Positions 8,397 to 17,325 of a stretch of DNA of 64,000 bases are shown here, piece by piece. The notes under the pieces are model-generated. The model saw only the letters and a program-made list of their open reading frames with translations, made no database searches and was not told the origin of the DNA. Source of the stretch: Bacteroides sp. (GTDB taxonomy: Bacteria; Bacteroidota; Bacteroidia; Bacteroidales; Bacteroidaceae); assembly GCA_021201335.1 (NCBI GenBank), contig JAJQFD010000061.1, positions 1-64,000 of the forward strand. The letters run 5' to 3'. Numbering within the stretch: position 1 is the stretch's first letter; each line of letters starts with the position of its first letter. Position numbers and translations under genes: made by a program.

Positions 8397-10058
8397 ATGA
8401 TTAAAGAGTTAATGACTCCCGATTACATATTTGAAGCGAGCTGGGAAGTATGTAATAAAGTTGGAGGAATTTATACTGTTTTGTCCACTAGGGCGAACAC
8501 TTTACAAAAAGACTTCAGAGATAGACTTTTTTTTATCGGACCCGATTTATGGCAGGATAAAGAAAATCCCTTATTTATTGAATCAAATCACTTATTTGCA
8601 GACTGGAGAGAGCACGCACTGCAAAAATCAAACATTTCCGTAAGAGTTGGCCACTGGAACATTCCGGGTAATCCAATTGTTTTTTTGGTAGATTTTCGTC
8701 CATTCTTCGAAAAGAAGAATAAATTATATACGCTTGCCTGGGAATATTTTCAGGTAGATTCATTGCATGCTTATGGCGATTATGATGAAGCATCGATGTT
8801 TGCTTACGCTGCTGGAAAAACAGTAAAGAGCTTCTATCTATATAATTTATCCCGACAAGAAAAAGTTGTTTTTCATGCACATGAGTGGATGACGGGGTTG
8901 GCAGTATTATATTTGCAGAGTGCTGTCCCTGAAATAGCAACAATTTTTACGACACATGCCACATCCATAGGCCGTTCTATTGCAGGAAATAATAAGCCTT
9001 TATACGATTATTTATTTTCTTATAATGGCGATCAGATGGCTCAAGAGTTAAATATGCAATCGAAGCATTCTATTGAAAAACAAACGGCTCATTATGTGGA
9101 TTGTTTTACCACTGTAAGTGAAATAACAAACAATGAATGTAAAGAACTGCTGAATAAGCCCGCAGATGTAATTTTAATGAATGGATTTGAAGATGACTTT
9201 GTACCCAAAGGTACGGCTTTTGCCGGTAAACGGAAAAGGGCCAGGGCTGCAATGCTGCAGGTTGCCAATAAGTTGATGGGAACAGATTGGGGGAATGAGA
9301 CATTAATCATCGGAACCAGTGGACGATATGAATTTAAAAACAAAGGTATTGATGTCTTTATTGAATCTTTAAACCATTTACGAACAGACAAGAAGTTGAT
9401 AAAGAATGTATTGGCTTTTATTGAGGTTCCTGGATGGGTATCAGCTCCCCGAGAAGATCTGCAAATTCGTCTGAAAAGTAATGATAAATATACGACACCA
9501 CTTGAGATGCCTTTCATAACCCATTGGTTACATAATATGGAGCAGGATAGGGTGTTAAATATGATGAGATACCTGGGAATGAGTAATGCGCCTGAAGACA
9601 AGGTTAAAATTATTTTCGTACCCTGTTATCTGGATGGCAAAGATGGTATCTTTAACAAAGAATATTATGACCTTATTTTAGGTCAAGACTTAAGTATTTA
9701 CCCTTCTTATTATGAACCGTGGGGATATACTCCTCTGGAAAGTATTGCATTTCGTGTACCTACAATAACTACTGATCTGGCTGGTTTCGGATTATGGGTT
9801 AAAAGTTTACGAAATCAGCAGGGCATTAATAATGGGGTAGAAGTATTACATCGTTCCGATACGAATTATTTTGAAGTAGCAGACGGTATTAAAGATACCA
9901 TCTCTTTATTTGCATTAAAATCGGAAACGGAGATAAAAGAAATAAGAAGAAGTGCTGCTGAAGTTGCTGAACAAGCTCTTTGGAAGCATTTTATTCAATA
10001 TTATTATGAAGCCTACGATATTGCGCTTCGACGGGCGGAACTGCGCCAGACAAATTAG
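8397..10058 (+). CDS. Glycogen synthase, GT3 (eukaryote-like) family
   Basis: Transfers glucose from a nucleotide sugar to the growing alpha-1,4-glucan, 553 residues. It is not the GT5 (GlgA) type of most bacteria but resembles the fungal and animal GT3 enzymes: an N-terminal ASWEVCNKVGGIYTVLSTRA donor-binding segment, HAHEWMTGLAVLYL, TTHATSIGR, and the C-terminal PSYYEPWGYTPLESIAFRVP with the two conserved Glu residues, followed by TTDLAGFGLWV. The shorter length than eukaryotic GT3 reflects missing regulatory tails. It is followed 25 bases later by glycogen phosphorylase, so one operon makes and breaks storage glucan. I leave the symbol empty because glgA usually means the GT5 type. Confidence 0.92.
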   Translation: MIKELMTPDYIFEASWEVCNKVGGIYTVLSTRANTLQKDFRDRLFFIGPDLWQDKENPLFIESNHLFADWREHALQKSNISVRVGHWNIPGNPIVFLVDFRPFFEKKNKLYTLAWEYFQVDSLHAYGDYDEASMFAYAAGKTVKSFYLYNLSRQEKVVFHAHEWMTGLAVLYLQSAVPEIATIFTTHATSIGRSIAGNNKPLYDYLFSYNGDQMAQELNMQSKHSIEKQTAHYVDCFTTVSEITNNECKELLNKPADVILMNGFEDDFVPKGTAFAGKRKRARAAMLQVANKLMGTDWGNETLIIGTSGRYEFKNKGIDVFIESLNHLRTDKKLIKNVLAFIEVPGWVSAPREDLQIRLKSNDKYTTPLEMPFITHWLHNMEQDRVLNMMRYLGMSNAPEDKVKIIFVPCYLDGKDGIFNKEYYDLILGQDLSIYPSYYEPWGYTPLESIAFRVPTITTDLAGFGLWVKSLRNQQGINNGVEVLHRSDTNYFEVADGIKDTISLFALKSETEIKEIRRSAAEVAEQALWKHFIQYYYEAYDIALRRAELRQTN

Positions 10059-10083
10059 GTATTAATTAGTAAACTGATTTTTT

Positions 10084-12648
10084 ATGAAGGTTAAAGTTAG
10101 TAATGTAAATACTCCGAACTGGAAGGATATTACGGTAAAGTCTACTCTTCCGGCTGAGTTGGAAAAGTTAGCGGAAATATCACGCAACATCTGGTGGGCG
10201 TGGAATTTCGAAGCTACTGAATTATTTAGAGACCTTGATCCTGAGCTTTGGAAAGAAACGGGACATAATCCTGTTCTTCTTTTGGAAAGCATGAGTTACG
10301 AAAAATTAGAGGCATTATCTAAAGATAAAATAATCCTGAAGAAGATGAATGAGGTTCATGCCAAGTTCAGAGCTTATATGGATGAAAAACCTGACAGTAC
10401 ACGTCCTTCTATAGCCTACTTTAGTATGGAATATGGTATGAGCAGTGTATTGAAAATATACTCTGGTGGTTTAGGAGTTCTTGCTGGTGACTATTTGAAG
10501 GAAGCTTCTGATAGTAATGTAGATCTTTGTGCTGTTGGTCTCCTGTATCGTTATGGCTACTTTACTCAGTCGCTTGCTATGGATGGTCAGCAAATTGCTA
10601 ACTACGAAGCACAGAATTTCGGACAACTTCCTTTGGAAAAAGTATTAGGGGAAGATGGTCAGCAATTGATTATTGATGTTCCTTACATGGACTATTACGT
10701 TCGTGCTTATCTTTGGAAAGTGAATGTAGGTCGTATCTCCTTGTATTTGTTGGATACTGATAATGAAATGAATAGCGAATTCGATCGTTCTATTACTCAT
10801 CAACTCTATGGAGGCGATTGGGAAAATCGTTTGAAACAGGAAATCCTGTTAGGTATTGGTGGTATATTGACGTTGAAAACTCTTGATATTAAGAAAGACA
10901 TTTATCATTGTAACGAAGGACATGCTGCCCTTATTAATGTACAACGTATTTGTGATTATGTATTGCAGGGAATGACTTTCAATCAGGCAATTGAACTGGT
11001 ACGTGCCTCTTCTCTTTATACTGTACATACACCGGTTCCTGCAGGTCATGATTATTTCGATGAAAGCCTTTTCGGAAAATACATGAGCGGTTATCCAATG
11101 AGAATGGGTATAACGTGGGATGATCTGATGGATCTCGGTCGTAATAATCCAGGTGACAAAAATGAACGTTTCTGTATGTCAACCTTTGCCTGCAATACTT
11201 CTCAGGAAGTTAACGGTGTAAGCTGGTTACATGGTAAAGTATCTCAAGAAATGTTTTCTTCCATTTGGAAAGGATATTTCCCGGAGGAAAGCCATGTTGG
11301 ATATGTTACGAATGGTGTTCATTTCCCCACATGGAGTGCTACTGAATGGAAAGAACTATATGCCAAATATTTTGATGCCAAGTTTTTATCAGATCAATCG
11401 AATCCAAAAATCTGGGAAGCTATATATAAGGTGCCTAATGAAGTGATCTGGAAAACTCGTCAGGAGATGAAGAACAAACTGATTGATTATATCCGCAAAC
11501 AATTCCGTGACTCTTGGTTGAAAAATCAGGGAGACCCTTCACGTATTGTTTCTTTAATGGATAAGATTAATCCGAAAGCTTTATTGATTGGTTTTGGTCG
11601 CCGTTTTGCAACTTACAAACGGGCTCATCTGTTATTTACTGACTTAGATCGCTTGGCTAAAATCGTTAATAATCCCGATCTTCCGGTTCAGTTCCTGTTT
11701 ACCGGTAAGGCTCATCCACATGATGGTGCTGGGCAAGGACTGATTAAGAGAATTATTGAGGTTTCCCGTCGTCCGGAATTTTTAGGTAAGATAATTTTCC
11801 TCGAAAATTACGATATGCAACTGGCTCGCCGGTTGGTTAGTGGTGTTGATATTTGGCTGAATACCCCAACTCGTCCCTTAGAGGCTTCCGGTACTTCCGG
11901 TGAGAAAGCGCTGATAAATGGAGTGCTTAATTTCTCCGTGCTTGATGGATGGTGGCTTGAAGGTTATCGTGAACATGCAGGGTGGGCATTAACGGAAAAA
12001 CGTACCTATCAGAATCAGGAATATCAGGATCAATTAGATGCTGCGACTATTTACAGTATCCTTGAAACTGAAATCCTACCGTTATACTATGACCGCGGAG
12101 AAAAAACATATTCTGAAGGATGGGTTAAGTATATCAAAAATTCTATTGCTCAGATTGCTCCTCACTATACAATGAAGCGTCAGCTGGATGATTATTATGG
12201 CAAGTTCTACAATAAGTTGGCTAAACGCTTTAAACTTTTGGCAGCTAATAATAATGCCAAAGCAAAAGAAATTGCTGCGTGGAAAGAGCAGGTGGTTGAT
12301 AAATGGGATCAGATTGAAGTCGTTACTTATGATAAGACTGAAGAAATTATTAACGGTTCCATTGAAAGTGGAAAAGAATATACCATCACCTATGTAATTG
12401 ACGAAAAAGGTCTGGATGATGCCATAGGTATTGAGTTAGTAACCACTCTCACCAATGCAGAGGGTAAACAGCATGTATATTCTGTAGAACCTTTCGAGGT
12501 GATTAAGCGGGAAGGAAATCTTTATACTTTCCAGGTGAAACACAGTTTATCAAATGCCGGAAGCTTTAAGATAGCTTATCGTATGTTCCCGAAAAATGCT
12601 GATCTTCCTCATCGCCAGGATTTCTGTTATGTACGGTGGTTCTATTAA
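10084..12648 (+). CDS. glgP: Alpha-glucan (glycogen) phosphorylase
   Basis: Releases glucose 1-phosphate from alpha-1,4-glucans using pyridoxal phosphate, GT35 family, 854 residues. An N-terminal DUF3417-type segment (about residues 15-110, with ISRNIWWAWNFEATELFRDL) precedes the phosphorylase domain. The cofactor-binding motif EASGTSGEKALINGVLNFSV has its Lys at residue 608 (many relatives have GTSGMKA). RPLEASGTSG and LDGWWLEGY are family landmarks. About residues 740-854 form an extra beta-rich tail seen in the long bacterial type. It lies 25 bases behind glycogen synthase and ahead of a terminator shared with the convergent prfH gene. Confidence 0.94.
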   Translation: MKVKVSNVNTPNWKDITVKSTLPAELEKLAEISRNIWWAWNFEATELFRDLDPELWKETGHNPVLLLESMSYEKLEALSKDKIILKKMNEVHAKFRAYMDEKPDSTRPSIAYFSMEYGMSSVLKIYSGGLGVLAGDYLKEASDSNVDLCAVGLLYRYGYFTQSLAMDGQQIANYEAQNFGQLPLEKVLGEDGQQLIIDVPYMDYYVRAYLWKVNVGRISLYLLDTDNEMNSEFDRSITHQLYGGDWENRLKQEILLGIGGILTLKTLDIKKDIYHCNEGHAALINVQRICDYVLQGMTFNQAIELVRASSLYTVHTPVPAGHDYFDESLFGKYMSGYPMRMGITWDDLMDLGRNNPGDKNERFCMSTFACNTSQEVNGVSWLHGKVSQEMFSSIWKGYFPEESHVGYVTNGVHFPTWSATEWKELYAKYFDAKFLSDQSNPKIWEAIYKVPNEVIWKTRQEMKNKLIDYIRKQFRDSWLKNQGDPSRIVSLMDKINPKALLIGFGRRFATYKRAHLLFTDLDRLAKIVNNPDLPVQFLFTGKAHPHDGAGQGLIKRIIEVSRRPEFLGKIIFLENYDMQLARRLVSGVDIWLNTPTRPLEASGTSGEKALINGVLNFSVLDGWWLEGYREHAGWALTEKRTYQNQEYQDQLDAATIYSILETEILPLYYDRGEKTYSEGWVKYIKNSIAQIAPHYTMKRQLDDYYGKFYNKLAKRFKLLAANNNAKAKEIAAWKEQVVDKWDQIEVVTYDKTEEIINGSIESGKEYTITYVIDEKGLDDAIGIELVTTLTNAEGKQHVYSVEPFEVIKREGNLYTFQVKHSLSNAGSFKIAYRMFPKNADLPHRQDFCYVRWFY

Positions 12649-12681
12649 TTTTACTAATACAAAGTAATTGAATATTTATAC

Positions 12682-12711
12682 AATAAAGAGGCTGTCACAA
12701 GCCTCTTTATT
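12682..12711. terminator. Bidirectional terminator between glgP and prfH
   Basis: Eleven-base perfect stem, AATAAAGAGGC (12682-12692) with GCCTCTTTATT (12701-12711), loop of eight. T-rich on both strands. It lies between convergent genes. Confidence 0.85.
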
Positions 12712-12713
12712 AT

Positions 12714-13334
12714 TTATAATAACTTCTCCTGGATAACTTTCACTGGGTTTCCACGTTGCAAACTATTATGATTATTCCAGTTCTGTTGAGCAACTTCCAT
12801 TGCTTGGTCAAAGTACCAGGATGTTAATTTTAGTAGGAGTCTTTCAGTAGCCAGTTTTTTATTCTGTAGCTGAGAACGTTGATCACTTGCGGTAACGCTT
12901 ATTCCTGAAGGAATATGGACAGCACGTACAGCCGACTCTGTCTTATTAACATGTTGTCCGCCAGGTCCGGATGCCCTTAATGTTTGGTAGGAGATGTCCT
13001 TTTCCTGAAAAGTATGTAATTCAGGAGGTATAAAACTCTCCACACCTACAAACCAATTCTTTCGTTTGTGATAAATTCGGTAAGGACTTTGAGCAATCCA
13101 CTGGATAGTTCCTTTCCATTCATTTACCAGTTCTTCGCATCCTTTTCCTTCAATGGAGACGACAACGGAGTACAAGGTGCGATTTATAGGTCCTTGTTCC
13201 CGATAAATTACTTCTGTATTTAAACCGGATGTTTGGGCCTGTTGGATTATCTTCTCCAGTAGGAGTGCTACTACACGGCAACACTCTGCAGGTCCACGAC
13301 CGGATGTTATTTGAAGATATATTTTAGATCTCAT
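12714..13334 (-). CDS. prfH: Peptide chain release factor homologue RF-H
   Basis: A 206-residue class I release factor-like protein. The peptidyl-tRNA hydrolysis motif GGQ is at residues 125-127 inside ASGPGGQHVNKTESAVRAVH. The codon-recognition domain of RF1/RF2 is missing, which defines RF-H. The gene follows rtcB by four bases on the minus strand, so both come from one transcript. In this family the pair works together: RF-H is proposed to release peptides from ribosomes whose decoding centre has been cut, exposing the break for sealing by the companion ligase. That role comes from work in Escherichia coli strains and is transferred here by inference. Confidence 0.92.
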   Translation of the reverse strand: MRSKIYLQITSGRGPAECCRVVALLLEKIIQQAQTSGLNTEVIYREQGPINRTLYSVVVSIEGKGCEELVNEWKGTIQWIAQSPYRIYHKRKNWFVGVESFIPPELHTFQEKDISYQTLRASGPGGQHVNKTESAVRAVHIPSGISVTASDQRSQLQNKKLATERLLLKLTSWYFDQAMEVAQQNWNNHNSLQRGNPVKVIQEKLL

Positions 13335-13338
13335 TTCT

Positions 13339-14736
13339 TTATTCTTTATTCATTCTTACAATTCGGGGCATAAATCTGCCCTGTACTTCTACTAGCTCTT
13401 CTTGAGCTTGCATAATACGATCAATGTTTTTATAAGCTAAGGGCATTTCTTCCACACTTCCTCCTATTAAGGTTACCTCTGCCTGATTCAGTACTTTTTT
13501 TAAGGATGATTGAGTAAACTGCTCTTTTGCTTTTTGGCGTGACATAGCTCTGCCGGAACCATGTGACGCAGAATTTAAGGATTCCTCCACTCCTTTACCG
13601 CAAATCACATAGCCGGGAGTAGCCATACTTCCAGGAATCAATCCCGGCGCTCCCTTTGCTGCCGGAGTAGCCCCTTTTCGATGTACTATTGCATATTTAC
13701 CTGGTGAGATCTCTTCCCGCCAGGCAAAGTTGTGGTGGTTGCTGATTTCTGCCATTGCCTTTAATCCTAATGCTTTTGAGAGATTTATAGCTATTCGTTC
13801 GTGACAAGCACGTGCATAATCTCCTGCTAGATTCATACTTAACCAGTATTCCTGGCCTGCTTCGCTGTCTAGTGTTAACCATGCAAAATGTTGGGCTTCC
13901 CGGGGAAGTTTGCATACTTCTCTGGCAATATTGCTATAATGTTTAGCTATCGCTGCTCCCATACCACGCGAACCGGAATGAGAAACCAAAGCCACATATT
14001 GTCCGGCATCTAGCCCCAATACATTATTATTCTTCAGTTCCAATTCACCAAATTCAACAAAGTGATTTCCACCACCTGAAGTTCCTAACTGACGAACAGC
14101 TTTACCATGTAAGTTTTTCAGTAATGCTGTTGTCTGGAATTCACTTCTGTCAAGTATTTCATGATCCTGCTCAAAAAATAGACCGCCATTCATTCCGAAA
14201 TGGGTATATTCTTTTAGTGCTGTTTTAATTTGGTGTGCATATCGTTTTAGAAATTCAATTCTCGCATCGAATACTGTCAGATGCATTCTGCAACCGATAT
14301 CAAGACCAACAGCATAGGGTATTATTGCATTATCAATAGCCAATACACCTCCAATAGGTAGCCCGTAACCAGCATGCGCGTCAGGCATCAGAGCACCAGC
14401 TTTGGTTATAGGTAAGCGCATGGCCAAGTTCATCTGTTGCTTAGCCAGACTCTCAATAAATTTATTCCCATACGTTTTGTAATTGAGAGGTTCATCTCGT
14501 AATTGATAAACTTTAAATGGTTTTTCAGTTAGAGTAGGTGCAATATGCTCTGCTAATTTACACCATACATTGTCATTTTTATATTTTTCAGGATATACTT
14601 GCAAATCACTTAATGCATTAAAAATTTGTTCTTTACTCCAATGTTTACAATGTTTATTTACTATAGTAGTAGCCAAACTGCGCGCAACATGGTTGGTATA
14701 TCCTGATTTGCTTAATTCTTTAGGTCGTATTCCCAT
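13339..14736 (-). CDS. rtcB: RNA-splicing ligase RtcB, prfH-associated type
   Basis: GTP-dependent ligase that joins 2',3'-cyclic phosphate or 3'-phosphate RNA ends to 5'-OH ends, 465 residues. Metal ligands are visible in order: Asp146 and Cys149 (LDIGCR), His225 (GGGNHFVEFG), His253 (VSHSGSRG) and His352 (VHRKGAT). The His that takes GMP is His392 in SHGSGRAMSR. The loop after HRKGAT is short (PAAKGAPGLIPGSM), as in ligases linked to prfH. The adjacent prfH gene points to 16S rRNA repair rather than tRNA splicing. A consensus promoter lies about 325 bases upstream. Confidence 0.93.
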   Translation of the reverse strand: MGIRPKELSKSGYTNHVARSLATTIVNKHCKHWSKEQIFNALSDLQVYPEKYKNDNVWCKLAEHIAPTLTEKPFKVYQLRDEPLNYKTYGNKFIESLAKQQMNLAMRLPITKAGALMPDAHAGYGLPIGGVLAIDNAIIPYAVGLDIGCRMHLTVFDARIEFLKRYAHQIKTALKEYTHFGMNGGLFFEQDHEILDRSEFQTTALLKNLHGKAVRQLGTSGGGNHFVEFGELELKNNNVLGLDAGQYVALVSHSGSRGMGAAIAKHYSNIAREVCKLPREAQHFAWLTLDSEAGQEYWLSMNLAGDYARACHERIAINLSKALGLKAMAEISNHHNFAWREEISPGKYAIVHRKGATPAAKGAPGLIPGSMATPGYVICGKGVEESLNSASHGSGRAMSRQKAKEQFTQSSLKKVLNQAEVTLIGGSVEEMPLAYKNIDRIMQAQEELVEVQGRFMPRIVRMNKE

Positions 14737-15069
14737 AATAAGTTAATAAGCCGCATAGCAATATCATATATTACTGTAATGATTATTGCATGCAACCTTA
14801 TTGACATGTAAAAGCATACAATAAATTAATATATTGCATAAACAATCTACATGCAGATTAATAAATAAATTGTTATTAGAAAGACAGGACTAATCAACTC
14901 CATATAGAATAGCAGTCGATCATATATATAGATAAGTCAAATAAAGACATGAAGTTGTTAAGGCTCTTCTTCGGAAAAACCAACTTAGTCCTAAATTGAT
15001 AGTATTATAATTGCTCCAACATAATGTTACCCTTTCCCATTTTTAAGGGTTAATAATATTTTTCGGGTG
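14737..15069 (-). other. Long leader upstream of rtcB-prfH
   Basis: About 325 bases of non-coding DNA between the predicted transcript start and the rtcB ATG. On the minus strand it holds tiny frames only (for example 11 and 18 codons) and an inverted repeat near 15031-15055 (TTACCCTT and AAGGGTTAA). No known riboswitch is recognised. Confidence 0.4.
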
Positions 15070-15100
15070 CAAATATAATGCTTTGTAATTTATAAACAAA
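15070..15100 (-). promoter_or_regulatory. Consensus Bacteroidetes promoter facing rtcB-prfH
   Basis: On the minus strand TTTG (15097-15100), a 19-base spacer and TATATTTG (15070-15077) match the TTTG-N19-21-TAnnTTTG consensus exactly. It lies at the 3' edge of the upstream transporter gene. Confidence 0.7.
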
Positions 15101-15103
15101 TTA

Positions 15104-16769
15104 TTACAGGAAAAACATGATTATCACTTGTGCAAGAATGACACGTAGAAACATGCTCAATGGATAGACTGTTGCATACCCAACGGAAGGATTATCGCCT
15201 GGTATTGTTTCATCTGCGAAATTTAAAGCCATAGGATTTGCCATGCTTCCACAAATCATACCGGATACGGTTCCGAAATCAATCTTCATGAGTTTAAATG
15301 CTATAGTACCTACAATAAGTATAGGAATTATAGTCAATCCGAATCCCATGGCAATCCATAATAAACCTTCCGGTCTGAAGATAATATCGAAAAATTCAGC
15401 TCCAGCACTTAATCCTAAGCAGGCGAGAAATAAGGAAAGTCCCAATGCGCGAAGCATTAGATTGGCACTTCGAGTTGTATAGGTAATCATGTGCAAGCTG
15501 GGGCCAAATGTGCCTATCAATATACCTACTATAATAGGGCCCCCAGCCAGTCCTAATTTCACGGGAGTACTCATGCCGGGCATTGCTATAGGAATGGCTC
15601 CTAAGGCTAGTCCAAGTACAATGCCAATAAAGACTGCAATAAGATTGGGTTCTTCTAAGTCAGTAACAGCATTACCCAGTAACTTTTCAACGTTATCCAC
15701 TGCGGCAGCTTCTCCGATAACAGTTACTCTATCTCCTAATTGAAGGGTTAACTGTGGAGTTGCCAATAATTCTACTCCGGAACGGTATACCCTGCTAATA
15801 TTAATTCCATAAGCATTTCTGAGACGAAGTGATCCCAACTTCTTCCCATTTAATTCATGCCGGGTAATTACAATCCGTTTGGATACCAATTGGCTGTCAA
15901 TTGCATTCCAGTCAATATCTTCTTTATTCCAATCTGTATCACTTTCCTGTATTCCGAATAGAGCAGTTAGTATTGGAAGATTTTTTTCTGAAGTGATTAC
16001 CAGCAGACGATCTCCTTCCTGTAATACCTTCTCGGAAGTAGGGATAGATACATCCCCATCTCTCCACAAACGAGAAATAATAAACTTTACATGGCAGAGT
16101 ATAGCAATTTCCTGAATACTCTTATTAAAAATAGCGGGATTTTGTACTTGGAAAGCAGCTACATAAGGTTTGTTTGCTTCTTCTTTCTTTTTTAGCCGCA
16201 GATCATTGATCGTAACAAATAATTTCCGAATAATTATAATAGCCAGCATAACTCCCAATACTCCTAATGGATAAGCTACCGCACAGGCAAGTGCCGGTGT
16301 ATTGGTTTCAGCTCCCATTTGTTGCAATGTTTGTTGTGCAGCTCCCAAAGCTGGAGTATTGGTTGTTGCCCCACACAATAATCCAACCATATTAGGTAAG
16401 GAAATATCTGTAATATGGCTTCCAACAATTGTGAGTGTGGATCCGATAAGAACGACAGCAACAGCGAGAGAATTTAATTTGAGACCTTCTTTCCTGAAAG
16501 AGCCGAAAAAGCCCGGACCTACTTGCAATCCTAAAGCATATACAAAGATGACAAGCCCGAAGTTTTCAATAAAAGAAAGCATTTGCGGGTCTATAGTAAT
16601 ACCCAGATGTCCGGTTAAAATGCCGGCAAAAAAAGACGAATGTGATTCCCAGAGAAATTCCGAAAAAATGAATCTTCCCTAATACCAGTCCGATACCACA
16701 AATTAATGATATAACAAGGATTGCCTGCAATGCGGAATGTTCTATAAATAAACTATTTATCCATTCCAT
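15104..16769 (-). pseudogene. AspT/YidE-type antiporter-like transporter, one-base frameshift
   Basis: Integral membrane transporter of the aspartate:alanine exchanger-like family: two blocks of about five hydrophobic helices flank two TrkA-C (RCK_C) type regulatory domains (for example the stretch with LLVITSEKNLPILTALFG and the one with QLGDRVTVIGEAAAVD). The N-terminal part (from 16769) and the rest (ending 15104) are in different frames. Removing one A from the A7 run at 16628-16634 restores a continuous protein of about 555 residues that aligns with the intact paralogue at 20216-21919. So this is a single-base insertion: sequencing error, phase variation or recent inactivation. A -7 element TATATTTG lies at 16805-16812. 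The transported compound is unknown. Confidence 0.85.
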
Positions 16770-16804
16770 TAGTAAGATTCATTTAAGAATTGTAAAACAG
16801 GGTG

Positions 16805-16838
16805 CAAATATAGGAACTATTTATTGTTGTTGAAAAAA
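16805..16838 (-). promoter_or_regulatory. Promoter of the first antiporter-like gene
   Basis: TATATTTG on the minus strand (16805-16812), with a T-rich TTTTTTC (16832-16838) where the -33 box should be. It lies 36 bases before the ATG. Confidence 0.55.
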
Positions 16839-16851
16839 TCTTCCTCAAAGA

Positions 16852-16883
16852 TTTGCGTAGTCCAAAAGTTCAATCTATATTTG
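16852..16883 (+). promoter_or_regulatory. Promoter of tRNA-Ser
   Basis: TTTG (16852-16855), 20-base spacer, TATATTTG (16876-16883): an exact match to the Bacteroidetes consensus, ending 33 bases before the tRNA. Confidence 0.8.
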
Positions 16884-16915
16884 CACCGCGTTTGAGAGAA
16901 AATGCAAAGTAAAAA

Positions 16916-17002
16916 GGAAGTGTGGGTGAGTGGCTGAAACCACCAGTTTGCTAAACTGACGTACGGGTAACTGTACCGGGGGTTCGAATCCCCCCGCTTC
17001 CG
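16916..17002 (+). tRNA. tRNA-Ser (anticodon GCT)
   Basis: An 87-base tRNA with acceptor stem GGAAGTG pairing with CGCTTCC, a long variable arm typical of serine tRNAs, a GGTTCGAATCC T-arm and anticodon loop TTGCTAA, giving GCT for AGC/AGT codons. CCA is not encoded. Its own promoter lies just upstream and a strong terminator just downstream. No integrated element is attached to its 3' end. Confidence 0.95.
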
Positions 17003-17006
17003 CTTC

Positions 17007-17047
17007 AAACAAAAAAGAGATCCTATAAGGGTCTCTTTTTTGTTTTT
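17007..17047 (+). terminator. Terminator of tRNA-Ser
   Basis: AAACAAAAAAGAGA (17007-17020) pairs with TCTCTTTTTTGTTT (17032-17045) around a small inner CC/GG stem, ending in a T run. Confidence 0.9.
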
Positions 17048-17268
17048 CAAAATAAAAGAAAAAGGCCTCAATCTTCACATAATTCATTGGTCTCAATTGT
17101 CTTCATATTCAACTTTATTGAAACAATGGTACCGGGTACTGGATTGATCATTGTACTTTTGCCGGTCATTCTTTTAGTTCGAGTGTAAACAATCTAGATA
17201 GACTCTTGTATGTGGGAGTGTAATTTTTCCTAGGGTTTCGGATATTAATCAATAAAATAAAACATTAA

Positions 17269-17307
17269 AAAAGAGGCTAATCAACTTTAGTCAATGTAGC
17301 CTCTTTT
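17269..17307 (-). terminator. Terminator of the Spondin_N lipoprotein gene
   Basis: AAAAGAGGCTA (17269-17279) pairs with TAGCCTCTTTT (17297-17307), with a T run on the minus strand after it. It starts 19 bases behind the stop codon of the lipoprotein gene. Confidence 0.8.
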
Positions 17308-17325
17308 CTTTATAATATATTATTC

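Noticed and set aside
16916..17002. tRNA as an integration site
   Set aside because: No integrase, no direct repeat of the tRNA 3' end downstream, and neighbours are ordinary chromosomal genes.
17090..17225. Hydrophobic open frame after the tRNA (MVPGTGLIIVLLPVILLVRV)
   Set aside because: No promoter, and the frame is open upstream without a better start; too short and hydrophobic by chance.
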